A DNA stretch of 64,000 nt from Chloroflexota bacterium (GTDB taxonomy: Bacteria; Chloroflexota; Anaerolineae; Anaerolineales; Villigracilaceae): NCBI GenBank assembly GCA_016213105.1, contig JACRBN010000005.1, positions 62,001 to 126,000 of the forward strand, read 5' to 3'. A program made the position numbers and the translations under genes. The notes below the pieces were generated by a model. That model was given only the letters and a program-made list of their open reading frames with translations. It made no database searches and was not told where the DNA came from. Within the stretch, counting starts at the first letter, position 1. Each line of letters begins with the position of its first letter. Below are positions 34,584 through 41,655 of the stretch, piece by piece.

Positions 34584-37462
34584 CAGATCCACGCGCTGAA
34601 ATCCAAAAGATCAAAGAAGATATCCGCAGGCTGGAGGAACTCAGGCAGAGCGGCGCCCTGCCCCCTGACCTGGCGGATGTGAGTATCGCCGCGTTGAAAA
34701 GCAAACTCCCAATCTATCAGGCCGAGCTGCAGGGAGCTGGCGCGATCGCGCAGGGAGATGGCGCAAAAGCGGTTGGCAAAGGCGGCGTGTTGGTTGGAGA
34801 TCATTTTCAGGGAAACATCTATGTAGGCGAACAACCTGAGAACGATGAACAAGCCTTGATGATCTTCAGGCGCATGGTGATGCAAACCACATCCAGTATG
34901 CCGTTACGCGGCGTGGACGTAGGCGCGTCTGACGCCACCCAATCTAAAAATACAATCGGGCTGGCCAATGTGTATGTGGATTTGGATACCACCACGCGCA
35001 CACTTCGGGAAAAAGAAGAACTCTCACACATACAAGGCAAGGAAGAAAATTCTCTTTCTTATGAATCTGTGATCCGTGAGACCAAGCCTATATCGCTTCT
35101 CCAGGCAGTCAGCGCGAACCGTTCGAGCGTTATCCTGGGCGACCCAGGCAGTGGAAAGAGTACCTTCGTTAACTTCCTGGCTTATTGCCTGGCTGCGCAT
35201 ACCCTGGAACCCACGTCGGGCTGGCTGAAACATTTGCAGGGTTGGAAAGAGGAGGATGCCGATCTGCTGCCCGTGGTGGTGATCCTGCGAGACTTTGCGC
35301 GCGCATACGCGGATGCCCTCCCGCAAAAAGTGGAGGTTTCGCATATTTGGAATTTCATCGAAGACAGGCTCAAAGCGCAAAATCTTGAGAGTGCCATCAA
35401 GCCGCTGCGCGCAGCATTGGAGGCTGGCAAAGCCATTTTATTATTCGACGGCCTGGATGAAGTACCCACCGAGAAGCAGCGAATTTTCGTGCGTGACGCC
35501 GTGCGCGTCTTTATCAAGCGCTATGACCAATGCCGCTATTTGGTGACCTGCCGCGTGCTTTCCTATCAACCGCCCGCGCACGGCAAGCCTGACCTGCGCC
35601 TGGACGAACTATCTTCCTTCGAGATTGCCGAGTTCGATGACGAGAAAATATCGCGCTTTGTGGAAGCATGGTATTCAGAACTGGCCAGGCTTGGCACGGT
35701 GAAGACCGAAGATCGGGAGGCGCTCACTGCCAAATTGGGCGAAGCCGTCCAACGGTCTGATCTGAGGCGCTTGTCATCCAATCCACTACTGCTGACAGTC
35801 ATGGCCCTGGTTCACACGCACAAGGGCAGGCTGCCAGATGCGCGCGCATTGCTGTATGAAGAGACAATTGAAATCCTGCTGTGGCGTTGGGAGCAGATCA
35901 AGCTGGGCGGGCAGGATGACTCGCCGCGCCTGCGCCAGTATTTGATGGAGGCGGGCCGCACCGACCTGGACTTGAAGCGTTTTCTGCGGGAGATCGCCTA
36001 TCAGGCGCACTCGGCGACGAAGCCCGATGAAAAGAACGAGGCGCTGGCCGATATTGACGAACATTCCTTGATTAAATCGCTCTCAGCCCTGAAACGCGAT
36101 GATCAAAACCCCGACGGCGATTGGAATTGGGCGCGCCGCATCGTGGATTTGATGAAGCTGCGCGCGGGCTTGCTGCTCGAAAGACAGCCAGGTATCTTTA
36201 CCTTTCCGCATCGCACGTTTCAGGAATATTTGGCGGGCGCGCACCTTGCCAGCCAGAATAATTTTGCGCGCTGCGCCGTGGAACTCACTCCGCAAAAAGC
36301 GCTATGGCGTGAGGTGATTCTGTACGCAGTGGGCAAGCTGGTTTATGTGGCGGAAGATCTCGATAAGCCCCTGGCCCTGGTGGCGGAACTGTGCCCTGAA
36401 AAGGGAATTGATACCGACCTGGCTTGGGGACAAGCCTGGCTTGCGGGAGATGTGTTGCAGGAAATCGGGGTAAATCGTGTCAGCGACTCTGCGTTTGGGC
36501 GTGACCTGTTGTGCCGGGTGCAGAGCCGATTAACCGATTTGATCAAAAAGGGAAAACTCGCTCCGCGCGAACGAAACCATGCGGGCAACACGCTTTCCAC
36601 CCTCGGCGACCTGCGCTTCAACCCTGACCTGTGGCATTTACCCGCGGACGAGACGCTGGGCTTCACCCTGATCCCTGCGGGCAAGTTCCTGATGGGAAAC
36701 AATGATCGTGACGATGAAAAGCCGCAGCACGAAGTGCCCCTGCCTGATTTTTGGATGGCCAGGTATCCCGTAACGGTGGCGCAGTTCCGCGCGTTTACTG
36801 AAGCGACAAAGTATTCTTTTGAATATTGGAAATACAACAACACAGCAACTCACCCTGTTGTTGCCGTCACTTGGTATGAGGCCTTAAAATATACGCAGTG
36901 GCTGGATAAGGAACTTCGTCAACACGCTGAAAGGCAGATCCAATCGGGCGTGAAGAATTCATTGTGGCAGGGACTTGCCGAAGGTAAATTGCGCGTCAGC
37001 TTACCAAGCGAAGCGGAATGGGAGAAATCCGCGCGAGGCGGCTCCCCTTTGCGAAGCATCCCTGAGGGGCGCCTTTTAGGAGATGGGCAGGGGGGTGAGG
37101 TCTATCCCTGGCAGGGTGGGTTTGATCCCGATAAAGCCAACACGTCTGAAACAAAGATCGGCGATCCCAGTGTGGTGGGCTGTTTCCCTGCGGGTGCATC
37201 ACCGTATGGTTTGCTCGACATGAGCGGCAATGTCTGGGAGTGGACGCGAAGTGTTTATAAGAAATATCCGTATCAGCCTGGTGATGGGCGTGAAGAAATT
37301 CAATCGAAAGATGCACGTGTACTTCGCGGCGGTTCCTTCTTCAGTGAGGCGTCCATCGCTCGTTGCGCCTTCCGCCGCAGGGGCAACCCAGTCGGCAGGC
37401 TCAGGAGCTTCGGGTTTCGAGTTGTTGTGGTCTCCCCAGCTCTTCCATCACGACGACTCTGA
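34580..37462 (+). CDS. NACHT ATPase with diversified C-terminal FGE-sulfatase domain (DGR target 2)
   Basis: This 960-residue paralogue begins with a helical N-terminus (1-50), then GAGAIAQGDGAKAVGKGG (about 52-69) and GDHFQGNIYVG. Its NACHT domain has Walker A GDPGSGKST (about 187-195) and Walker B ILLFDGLDEVP near 290. FPHRTFQEYLAG near 545 marks the NACHT-associated helical region. The FGE-type domain runs from about 690 to the end, with the diversified window at 921-944 before GFRVV. Within the FGE domain, at 37041-37105, an in-frame insertion (residues about 821-841) is absent from the paralogues. Its start overlaps the adaptor gene. It shares only limited similarity with its neighbours outside the NACHT and FGE cores, and shares almost all of its last 50 codons. 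Confidence 0.87.
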   Translation: MTDPRAEIQKIKEDIRRLEELRQSGALPPDLADVSIAALKSKLPIYQAELQGAGAIAQGDGAKAVGKGGVLVGDHFQGNIYVGEQPENDEQALMIFRRMVMQTTSSMPLRGVDVGASDATQSKNTIGLANVYVDLDTTTRTLREKEELSHIQGKEENSLSYESVIRETKPISLLQAVSANRSSVILGDPGSGKSTFVNFLAYCLAAHTLEPTSGWLKHLQGWKEEDADLLPVVVILRDFARAYADALPQKVEVSHIWNFIEDRLKAQNLESAIKPLRAALEAGKAILLFDGLDEVPTEKQRIFVRDAVRVFIKRYDQCRYLVTCRVLSYQPPAHGKPDLRLDELSSFEIAEFDDEKISRFVEAWYSELARLGTVKTEDREALTAKLGEAVQRSDLRRLSSNPLLLTVMALVHTHKGRLPDARALLYEETIEILLWRWEQIKLGGQDDSPRLRQYLMEAGRTDLDLKRFLREIAYQAHSATKPDEKNEALADIDEHSLIKSLSALKRDDQNPDGDWNWARRIVDLMKLRAGLLLERQPGIFTFPHRTFQEYLAGAHLASQNNFARCAVELTPQKALWREVILYAVGKLVYVAEDLDKPLALVAELCPEKGIDTDLAWGQAWLAGDVLQEIGVNRVSDSAFGRDLLCRVQSRLTDLIKKGKLAPRERNHAGNTLSTLGDLRFNPDLWHLPADETLGFTLIPAGKFLMGNNDRDDEKPQHEVPLPDFWMARYPVTVAQFRAFTEATKYSFEYWKYNNTATHPVVAVTWYEALKYTQWLDKELRQHAERQIQSGVKNSLWQGLAEGKLRVSLPSEAEWEKSARGGSPLRSIPEGRLLGDGQGGEVYPWQGGFDPDKANTSETKIGDPSVVGCFPAGASPYGLLDMSGNVWEWTRSVYKKYPYQPGDGREEIQSKDARVLRGGSFFSEASIARCAFRRRGNPVGRLRSFGFRVVVVSPALPSRRL
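37079..37100 (-). repeat. In-frame copy of the CCTCACCCC-type short repeat in NACHT-FGE 2
   Basis: On the minus strand it reads CCTCACCCCCCTGCCCATCT, matching the pattern at 2898 and 63974. It forms part of a coding insertion just before YPWQGG, where the two paralogues have only a short loop. Confidence 0.45.
37340..37411 (+). other. DGR-like variable region 2 (VR2)
   Basis: These 24 codons occupy the same place as VR1, between the same flanking sequences, with no length change. The product of this window begins FSEASIARC and ends at RLRSF. All differences from VR1 and VR3 can be explained by substitution at template adenines. Confidence 0.85.
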
Positions 37463-37571
37463 TTTCTGGCGCTCCGGACTCTGGGGCTCTGGAGTCTCTG
37501 CACTCCGGTTGAGCAAGACCAGCCGATTGAAACAAAACAGGGTTTCCCCGCGAAGCGGGGCCGCGTTAAAA
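37412..37571 (+). repeat. Conserved 160-bp VR-downstream repeat, copy 2 (IMH-like, with hairpin)
   Basis: This is nearly identical to copy 1 (one difference seen), including the non-coding part after the stop at 37460-37462. The hairpin is at 37546-37560. It is followed by an AGGAGG SD and the Avd-like remnant, the usual gene order of a DGR cassette. Confidence 0.85.
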
Positions 37572-37586
37572 AAATTAGGAGGCAGG

Positions 37587-37694
37587 ATGGCAAATGAACA
37601 GGAAATGCCGCTTTTCACGCGCACGTTTGATTTCATCACCTGGCTGCTGCCGGTGACGAATAACTTTCCACGCGCGCACAGGCATTTGAACTAA
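37587..37694 (+). pseudogene. avd: Truncated Avd-like DGR accessory gene (N-terminal 35 codons)
   Basis: A strong SD (AGGAGG) precedes ATG GCA AAT. The 35-codon product contains MPLFTRTFDFITWLLPVT and NFPRAHRHL, which resembles the first helix and the KFP-(K/R)-x-x-R motif of bacterial Avd four-helix-bundle proteins. Those are normally about 110-130 residues and bind the DGR reverse transcriptase. The frame stops at TAA (37692-37694), and the next 98 bp show no continuation in any frame that I can recognise. It directly follows VR2 and its tail, the place avd occupies in many DGRs. I read it as the stub of a deleted avd-TR-RT block; family assignment is from memory of the motif. Confidence 0.68.
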
Positions 37695-37792
37695 AGAATG
37701 AGCAAGACTACTTTTTAGAAAAACTGTGTTCTGTTGAATTGTGATATGGCTGAGTAGCATTTTTCTCCCACCGCCGACGAAGGAAAACTGAC

Positions 37793-40700
37793 ATGGCTTT
37801 CAACTTTGATCTATGGAAAGAAGCAACAAAGCAAAAACTGCAAGGCTGGAAGGGCCGCATGGATCGAGCGGGCGTCAATTCTGCCTATTATTTCCTTGCG
37901 GGTGTTTCGTTGATTCCCATTGTGCGGGCAGTTCACAGCGGAGATTGGAGCGGGTTGGCGGTAATGGGAGCCTCGCTTGGCGGCGCGGTCAGCACCAATT
38001 TGCTGGCGAATATCGTGCAGAAAGCAAAAGATAAAAGCGAAGCCGAAGTTGCTAAGATTTTGGAGGATGAAGTCAAGGCTACGCCTGAACTAAAAGCCGA
38101 AATTGACACTCTGCTTCAAAAACTGGACGCCCTGCAGGAGGCCGAGAAAGCCCTGTCCGCACCTGATAAAGCCTGGTTTGTGGAAACCATCCAACGCGAG
38201 TTGAAACGCCTGAATAGCGGGATCAAGTACGAAGCAAAATTGATCGGCTCTGGCGCGATCGCGCAGGGGGATGGCGCAAGAGCGGTTGGCGCAGGCGGGA
38301 TCATGATCGGCGGGAATGTGACTGGCAACTTCATTGCAGGCGACAAAAACCGTGTCGTGCAAACGGATACCTACATTGAAAAGCAGGTTTTCGAAGCGTT
38401 ATCCAAAACAGATCCCGAGGTTGAGAAAAGGCGCAAGTCGCTCGAAAAATATCTTAACCGTCTCAGCCGCGTGTGTTTATCCCTGCCGCTGGCCGCGCTG
38501 GGCGGAGGCGATGGCGACGAAAGCGACATTACCCTCGACAAAGTTTATATTGCACTGAACACCACGCTGAGTCATGAACATATCGAAGAAGCATCGGAGC
38601 GGCAGAAAAAAGAGGGAGTCATTGGATTGACTCGACGTCCCGAAAAAGATAAGCCCATCACCGCACTTGAATCTGTTTCAGAGCATAAAAGACTTGCCTT
38701 GCTGGGCGATCCAGGCGCGGGTAAAAGCACTTTTGTCAAAAACCTGCTGGCCTGGCAGGCGGGTGCTTTGCTGGGTAAATTAACACCCCCCACCGAGGGG
38801 ATTAAAGCCGATCTTGTCCCTGTGCTGATCATCCTGCGCGACATGGCTCCGCGGCTTGCCAGGCTGGATGTGGACAGTCTTCCTGCTTATCAGCGTGATG
38901 AAAAACTGGCTCAAACCGTCTGGGAGCAAATTCAGGCCGACCTGGGCGAGGAATGCGCCGATTTTTGCGATGTGCTGTATGAAGCCCTGCAAAGCGGCGA
39001 ATGTCTGCTCGTGCTGGATGGTCTGGACGAGGTGCCGCATGATCTGCGCTTCCGCGTTCGCCAGGCGGTGGATGCCCTTTTCAAACAGTATCATCTCCAG
39101 CGCGTGATCATCACCTGCCGCGTGCGCTCGTATGTGGGTGATTCTGTTTTGCCAAACTTTACCAGCCGCACGCTCGCGCCTTTCAACGAAGAACAGATCG
39201 GCAATTTTATTCAACATTGGTACAACACCCAACGCGATCTTGGAAAATTCAATGAAGAGCAGGCCAAGGCGCGCATGAACGATCTTGCCCGGGCCGCGCT
39301 GGAAAACGACATGCGCGAGCTTTCCAGCAACCCGATGCTCCTGACCACGATGGTAATCATCCATCAACGTGAAGTGGGCCTGCCGCGCGAACGGGTGCGC
39401 CTGTATCACCAGGCGGTGGAAGTGCTCCTGCGCCGTTGGCAAAAACACAAAGTAGGCGACGCCGCGCTGGCTGAATTCCTAAAGAATGACCTGAAATTGC
39501 GCGCTGTGATGGAGGTCCTGGCCTACCAGGCGCATCGCGCCAGCGCCGAGCAAAGTGGAACGGGCACGCTGCTGCGTAAAGATGCGCTGGATTTGCTCGA
39601 AAAAGGTGAACATCTTGGCGATGTGAAACTGGCCGCCGATTTTTTGGATTACGTGGATCAACGTGCCGGGCTTTTGGTTGGCTACGGCGGCGAATTGACC
39701 AAACCCACCTCGTACAGTTTTCCACACCGTACCTTTCAGGAGTACCTGGCGGGTTCCTTCCTGGCGGGGCAGCGTGACCGCGTGCGCACCTTCCACAACC
39801 ACGCGGCAGAAGGGGACAGCTGGGATATTGCTGCGCAGCTGGCATTCGAGGAAATGTACTACAACCGCCGTGGTGAAAACGAGCTGCTGGATCTTGCTTA
39901 TCAACTGGACAAGCCAGATGGAAAAGGCGAACAATGCGAGCGCGTCCGACTGTGGGCAGGGCAGATCATTGCGCTGGTGGGAAAGGAAGTTGCCGAACGT
40001 GATACACACCCCAATGGCGGAACTGCCTATCTAAGCCGCCTCCTGCCTGGACTGGTGTATATTTTGGGCAGCGACACGTTACCTCCGCTCGAGCGCGCTG
40101 AAGCGGGACGCGTGCTGGCGTCATTGGGCGACCCGCGCGAAGAAATCATGACCCTGGAAAAGATGGTTTTCTGCCGCGTGCCAGTGGGTGAATTTAGGAT
40201 GGGCGAAGGAAAGGAAGAACACGAGGTTGATTTGCCCGAGTTTTTCATCTCGCGCAGCCCGATCTCCAACGCCCAATTTGACCAGTTCGTGAAGGCCGAA
40301 GGCTACAAACAGGAAAAATACTGGCAGGAAGCTGAACAGGCTGGGTATTGGAGCGAGGCTGGCTTTAAAGGTAGATTTGAAAACGAAACCAGAAACGCGC
40401 CTGTTGATATTGGCGCTCCATTCAATTTATCCAATCATCCCGTTGTGGGCGCATCCTGGTATGAGGCGCTGGCCTTCACGCGCTGGCTTACCGAGTATTT
40501 GCAGGTTACAAGTTGTAAGTTGCAGATTTACGATGATCGGAATGACACCATTTCCCTTGACGATAACCTGCAATTGTCAATCATAAATCGTAAATCGGAA
40601 ATTTATTTGCCCAGTGAAGCGGAGTGGGAGAAAGCCTCGCGCGGTTTGGGCGCCAGGGAATATCCCTGGGAAGGGAAGTTCAATCCGAATTTTGCGAATG

Positions 40701-40996
40701 TGTCAGAAACAGGAATTGGAAGCACCTCTGCAATCGGCTGTTTTCCGAAGGGTAAGAGTCCTTATGGCGTTTTGGAAATGAGTGGCAATGTCTGGGAATG
40801 GACGCGCACTAACTCTGATGGCAAGGAAGATTTTCAATCAAAGGACGACCGCGTCCTTACCGGCGGTTCCTTCGACGATGATGCGTCCCTCGCTCGTTGC
40901 GTCGTCCGCCTCGGGGACTACCCAGACCTCACGCACGGGGACTACGGGTTTCGAGTTGTTGTGGTCTCCCCAGTTCTTCCATCACGACGACTCTGA
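37793..40996 (+). CDS. NACHT ATPase with diversified C-terminal FGE-sulfatase domain (DGR target 3)
   Basis: This 1067-residue paralogue has AAGGA about 8 bp before its ATG. The N-terminus (about 1-110) has two hydrophobic helices (near 30-45 and 53-75), possibly membrane-associated, then a coiled coil. The stretch GSGAIAQGDGARAVGAGG and GGNVTGNFIAGDKN (about 152-187) leads to a NACHT domain with Walker A GDPGAGKST (about 304-312) and Walker B LLVLDGLDEVP near 408. FPHRTFQEYLAG lies near 645. The FGE-type domain runs from about 790 to the end, with the variable window at 1028-1051. About 30 residues encoded at 40501-40600 are an in-frame palindromic insertion between the FGE helix WL and LPSEAEWEKA. 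It is the last gene of the NACHT-FGE cluster. Confidence 0.87.
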   Translation: MAFNFDLWKEATKQKLQGWKGRMDRAGVNSAYYFLAGVSLIPIVRAVHSGDWSGLAVMGASLGGAVSTNLLANIVQKAKDKSEAEVAKILEDEVKATPELKAEIDTLLQKLDALQEAEKALSAPDKAWFVETIQRELKRLNSGIKYEAKLIGSGAIAQGDGARAVGAGGIMIGGNVTGNFIAGDKNRVVQTDTYIEKQVFEALSKTDPEVEKRRKSLEKYLNRLSRVCLSLPLAALGGGDGDESDITLDKVYIALNTTLSHEHIEEASERQKKEGVIGLTRRPEKDKPITALESVSEHKRLALLGDPGAGKSTFVKNLLAWQAGALLGKLTPPTEGIKADLVPVLIILRDMAPRLARLDVDSLPAYQRDEKLAQTVWEQIQADLGEECADFCDVLYEALQSGECLLVLDGLDEVPHDLRFRVRQAVDALFKQYHLQRVIITCRVRSYVGDSVLPNFTSRTLAPFNEEQIGNFIQHWYNTQRDLGKFNEEQAKARMNDLARAALENDMRELSSNPMLLTTMVIIHQREVGLPRERVRLYHQAVEVLLRRWQKHKVGDAALAEFLKNDLKLRAVMEVLAYQAHRASAEQSGTGTLLRKDALDLLEKGEHLGDVKLAADFLDYVDQRAGLLVGYGGELTKPTSYSFPHRTFQEYLAGSFLAGQRDRVRTFHNHAAEGDSWDIAAQLAFEEMYYNRRGENELLDLAYQLDKPDGKGEQCERVRLWAGQIIALVGKEVAERDTHPNGGTAYLSRLLPGLVYILGSDTLPPLERAEAGRVLASLGDPREEIMTLEKMVFCRVPVGEFRMGEGKEEHEVDLPEFFISRSPISNAQFDQFVKAEGYKQEKYWQEAEQAGYWSEAGFKGRFENETRNAPVDIGAPFNLSNHPVVGASWYEALAFTRWLTEYLQVTSCKLQIYDDRNDTISLDDNLQLSIINRKSEIYLPSEAEWEKASRGLGAREYPWEGKFNPNFANVSETGIGSTSAIGCFPKGKSPYGVLEMSGNVWEWTRTNSDGKEDFQSKDDRVLTGGSFDDDASLARCVVRLGDYPDLTHGDYGFRVVVVSPVLPSRRL
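40501..40600. repeat. Palindromic element inserted in frame in NACHT-FGE 3
   Basis: Two nested exact inverted pairs are visible: GCAGGTTA (40501-40508) with TAACCTGC (40564-40571), and GATTTACGAT (40525-40534) with ATCGTAAATC (40587-40596). The segment is more AT-rich than its surroundings and adds about 30 codons missing from both paralogues, without breaking the frame. Confidence 0.6.
40874..40945 (+). other. DGR-like variable region 3 (VR3)
   Basis: This is the third 24-codon window with the same flanks. Its product is rich in Asp and Tyr (FDDDAS..., GDYPDL, GDYGF), as expected when AAC codons mutate at both adenines. It is the most divergent of the three copies. Confidence 0.85.
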
Positions 40997-41105
40997 ACTC
41001 TGGCGCTCCGGACTCTGGGGCTCTGGAGTCTCTGCACTCCGGTTGAGCAAGACCAGCCGATTGAAACAAGAGAGGGTTTCCCCGCGAAGCGGGGCCGCGT
41101 TAAAA
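40946..41105 (+). repeat. Conserved 160-bp VR-downstream repeat, copy 3 (IMH-like, with hairpin)
   Basis: It shows about four differences from copy 1 over 160 bp by eye, again extending well past the stop codon (40994-40996). The hairpin is at 41080-41094. Unlike the other copies it is not followed by AGGAGG and a gene; a larger inverted repeat begins 2 bp later. Confidence 0.85.
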
Positions 41106-41107
41106 AA

Positions 41108-41145
41108 TTCAGCCAGGCGCATGTATCACCAAAAGCCTGGCTGAA
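41108..41145 (-). terminator. Inverted repeat, terminator-like for minus-strand transcripts
   Basis: TTCAGCCAGGC (41108-41118) pairs exactly with GCCTGGCTGAA (41135-41145), an 11-bp stem with a 16-nt loop. On the minus strand it is followed by TTTTTT, the form of a Rho-independent terminator. On the plus strand no T-run follows, though it may still mark the end of the NACHT-FGE operon. Confidence 0.5.
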
Positions 41146-41418
41146 AAGATTCTGGGAACTTCCAACTGATGATGCTTTTCGCCCTGTTTTGTGGGGATGA
41201 TTCTCGCTCAAAATTATTATGTGACTTGTTTTTCTGTCCTTGTTCGAGTGCGCCTACCCATAGCTGGGATGGTTCAATGACCGAATGTCGTCGCACAATG
41301 GGTATTATTTTATTGGACTTTGGACAAACACAACGGACCTTGTTTGCGAAACCGAACAAGGCAGCACCTTAACAATACTATCAACGAACAAGAATTATCC
41401 AGGCAGAAGCTTTTTTCA

Positions 41419-41640
41419 TCACCGGTTGGCGACTTCTCGGGACAAGTTTTGCACCTCTGTACGCCTGCCCGGGGATTTACCTCGGGGTTTAGGGGCGCCG
41501 GGTGCAATGACGGAAACAATGCCATCTTGGATCAAACGCTTTTGTAACAACTCCAATGTCCAACGCACTCGACCAGTCGGTGGCGTAGTCACCATATCAG
41601 AGCAAGGATAGCTGTGTATGAAAGAATTATCAGGAAGGGC
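41419..41640 (-). pseudogene. Possible transposase remnant
   Basis: A minus-strand open stretch reads TPPTGRVRWTLELLQKRLI followed by a basic GKSPGRRTE tail and a stop at 41419-41421. The PP-x-GR-x-RWTL-x-LL pattern resembles the helix-turn-helix segment of IS630-type and related transposases. The fragment is far too short for a working enzyme, and the tail after about 35 residues does not fit that family, so it may be a join of two remnants. It occupies the otherwise gene-free stretch 41146-41655, in which I see nothing else. Confidence 0.4.
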
Positions 41641-41655
41641 GGCAGGTTACATGCA

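Noticed and set aside
41285-41310. 13-base match GTCGCACAATGGG shared with position 24787
   Set aside because: It is too short, flanks do not match, and both lie in unrelated contexts; chance is sufficient.
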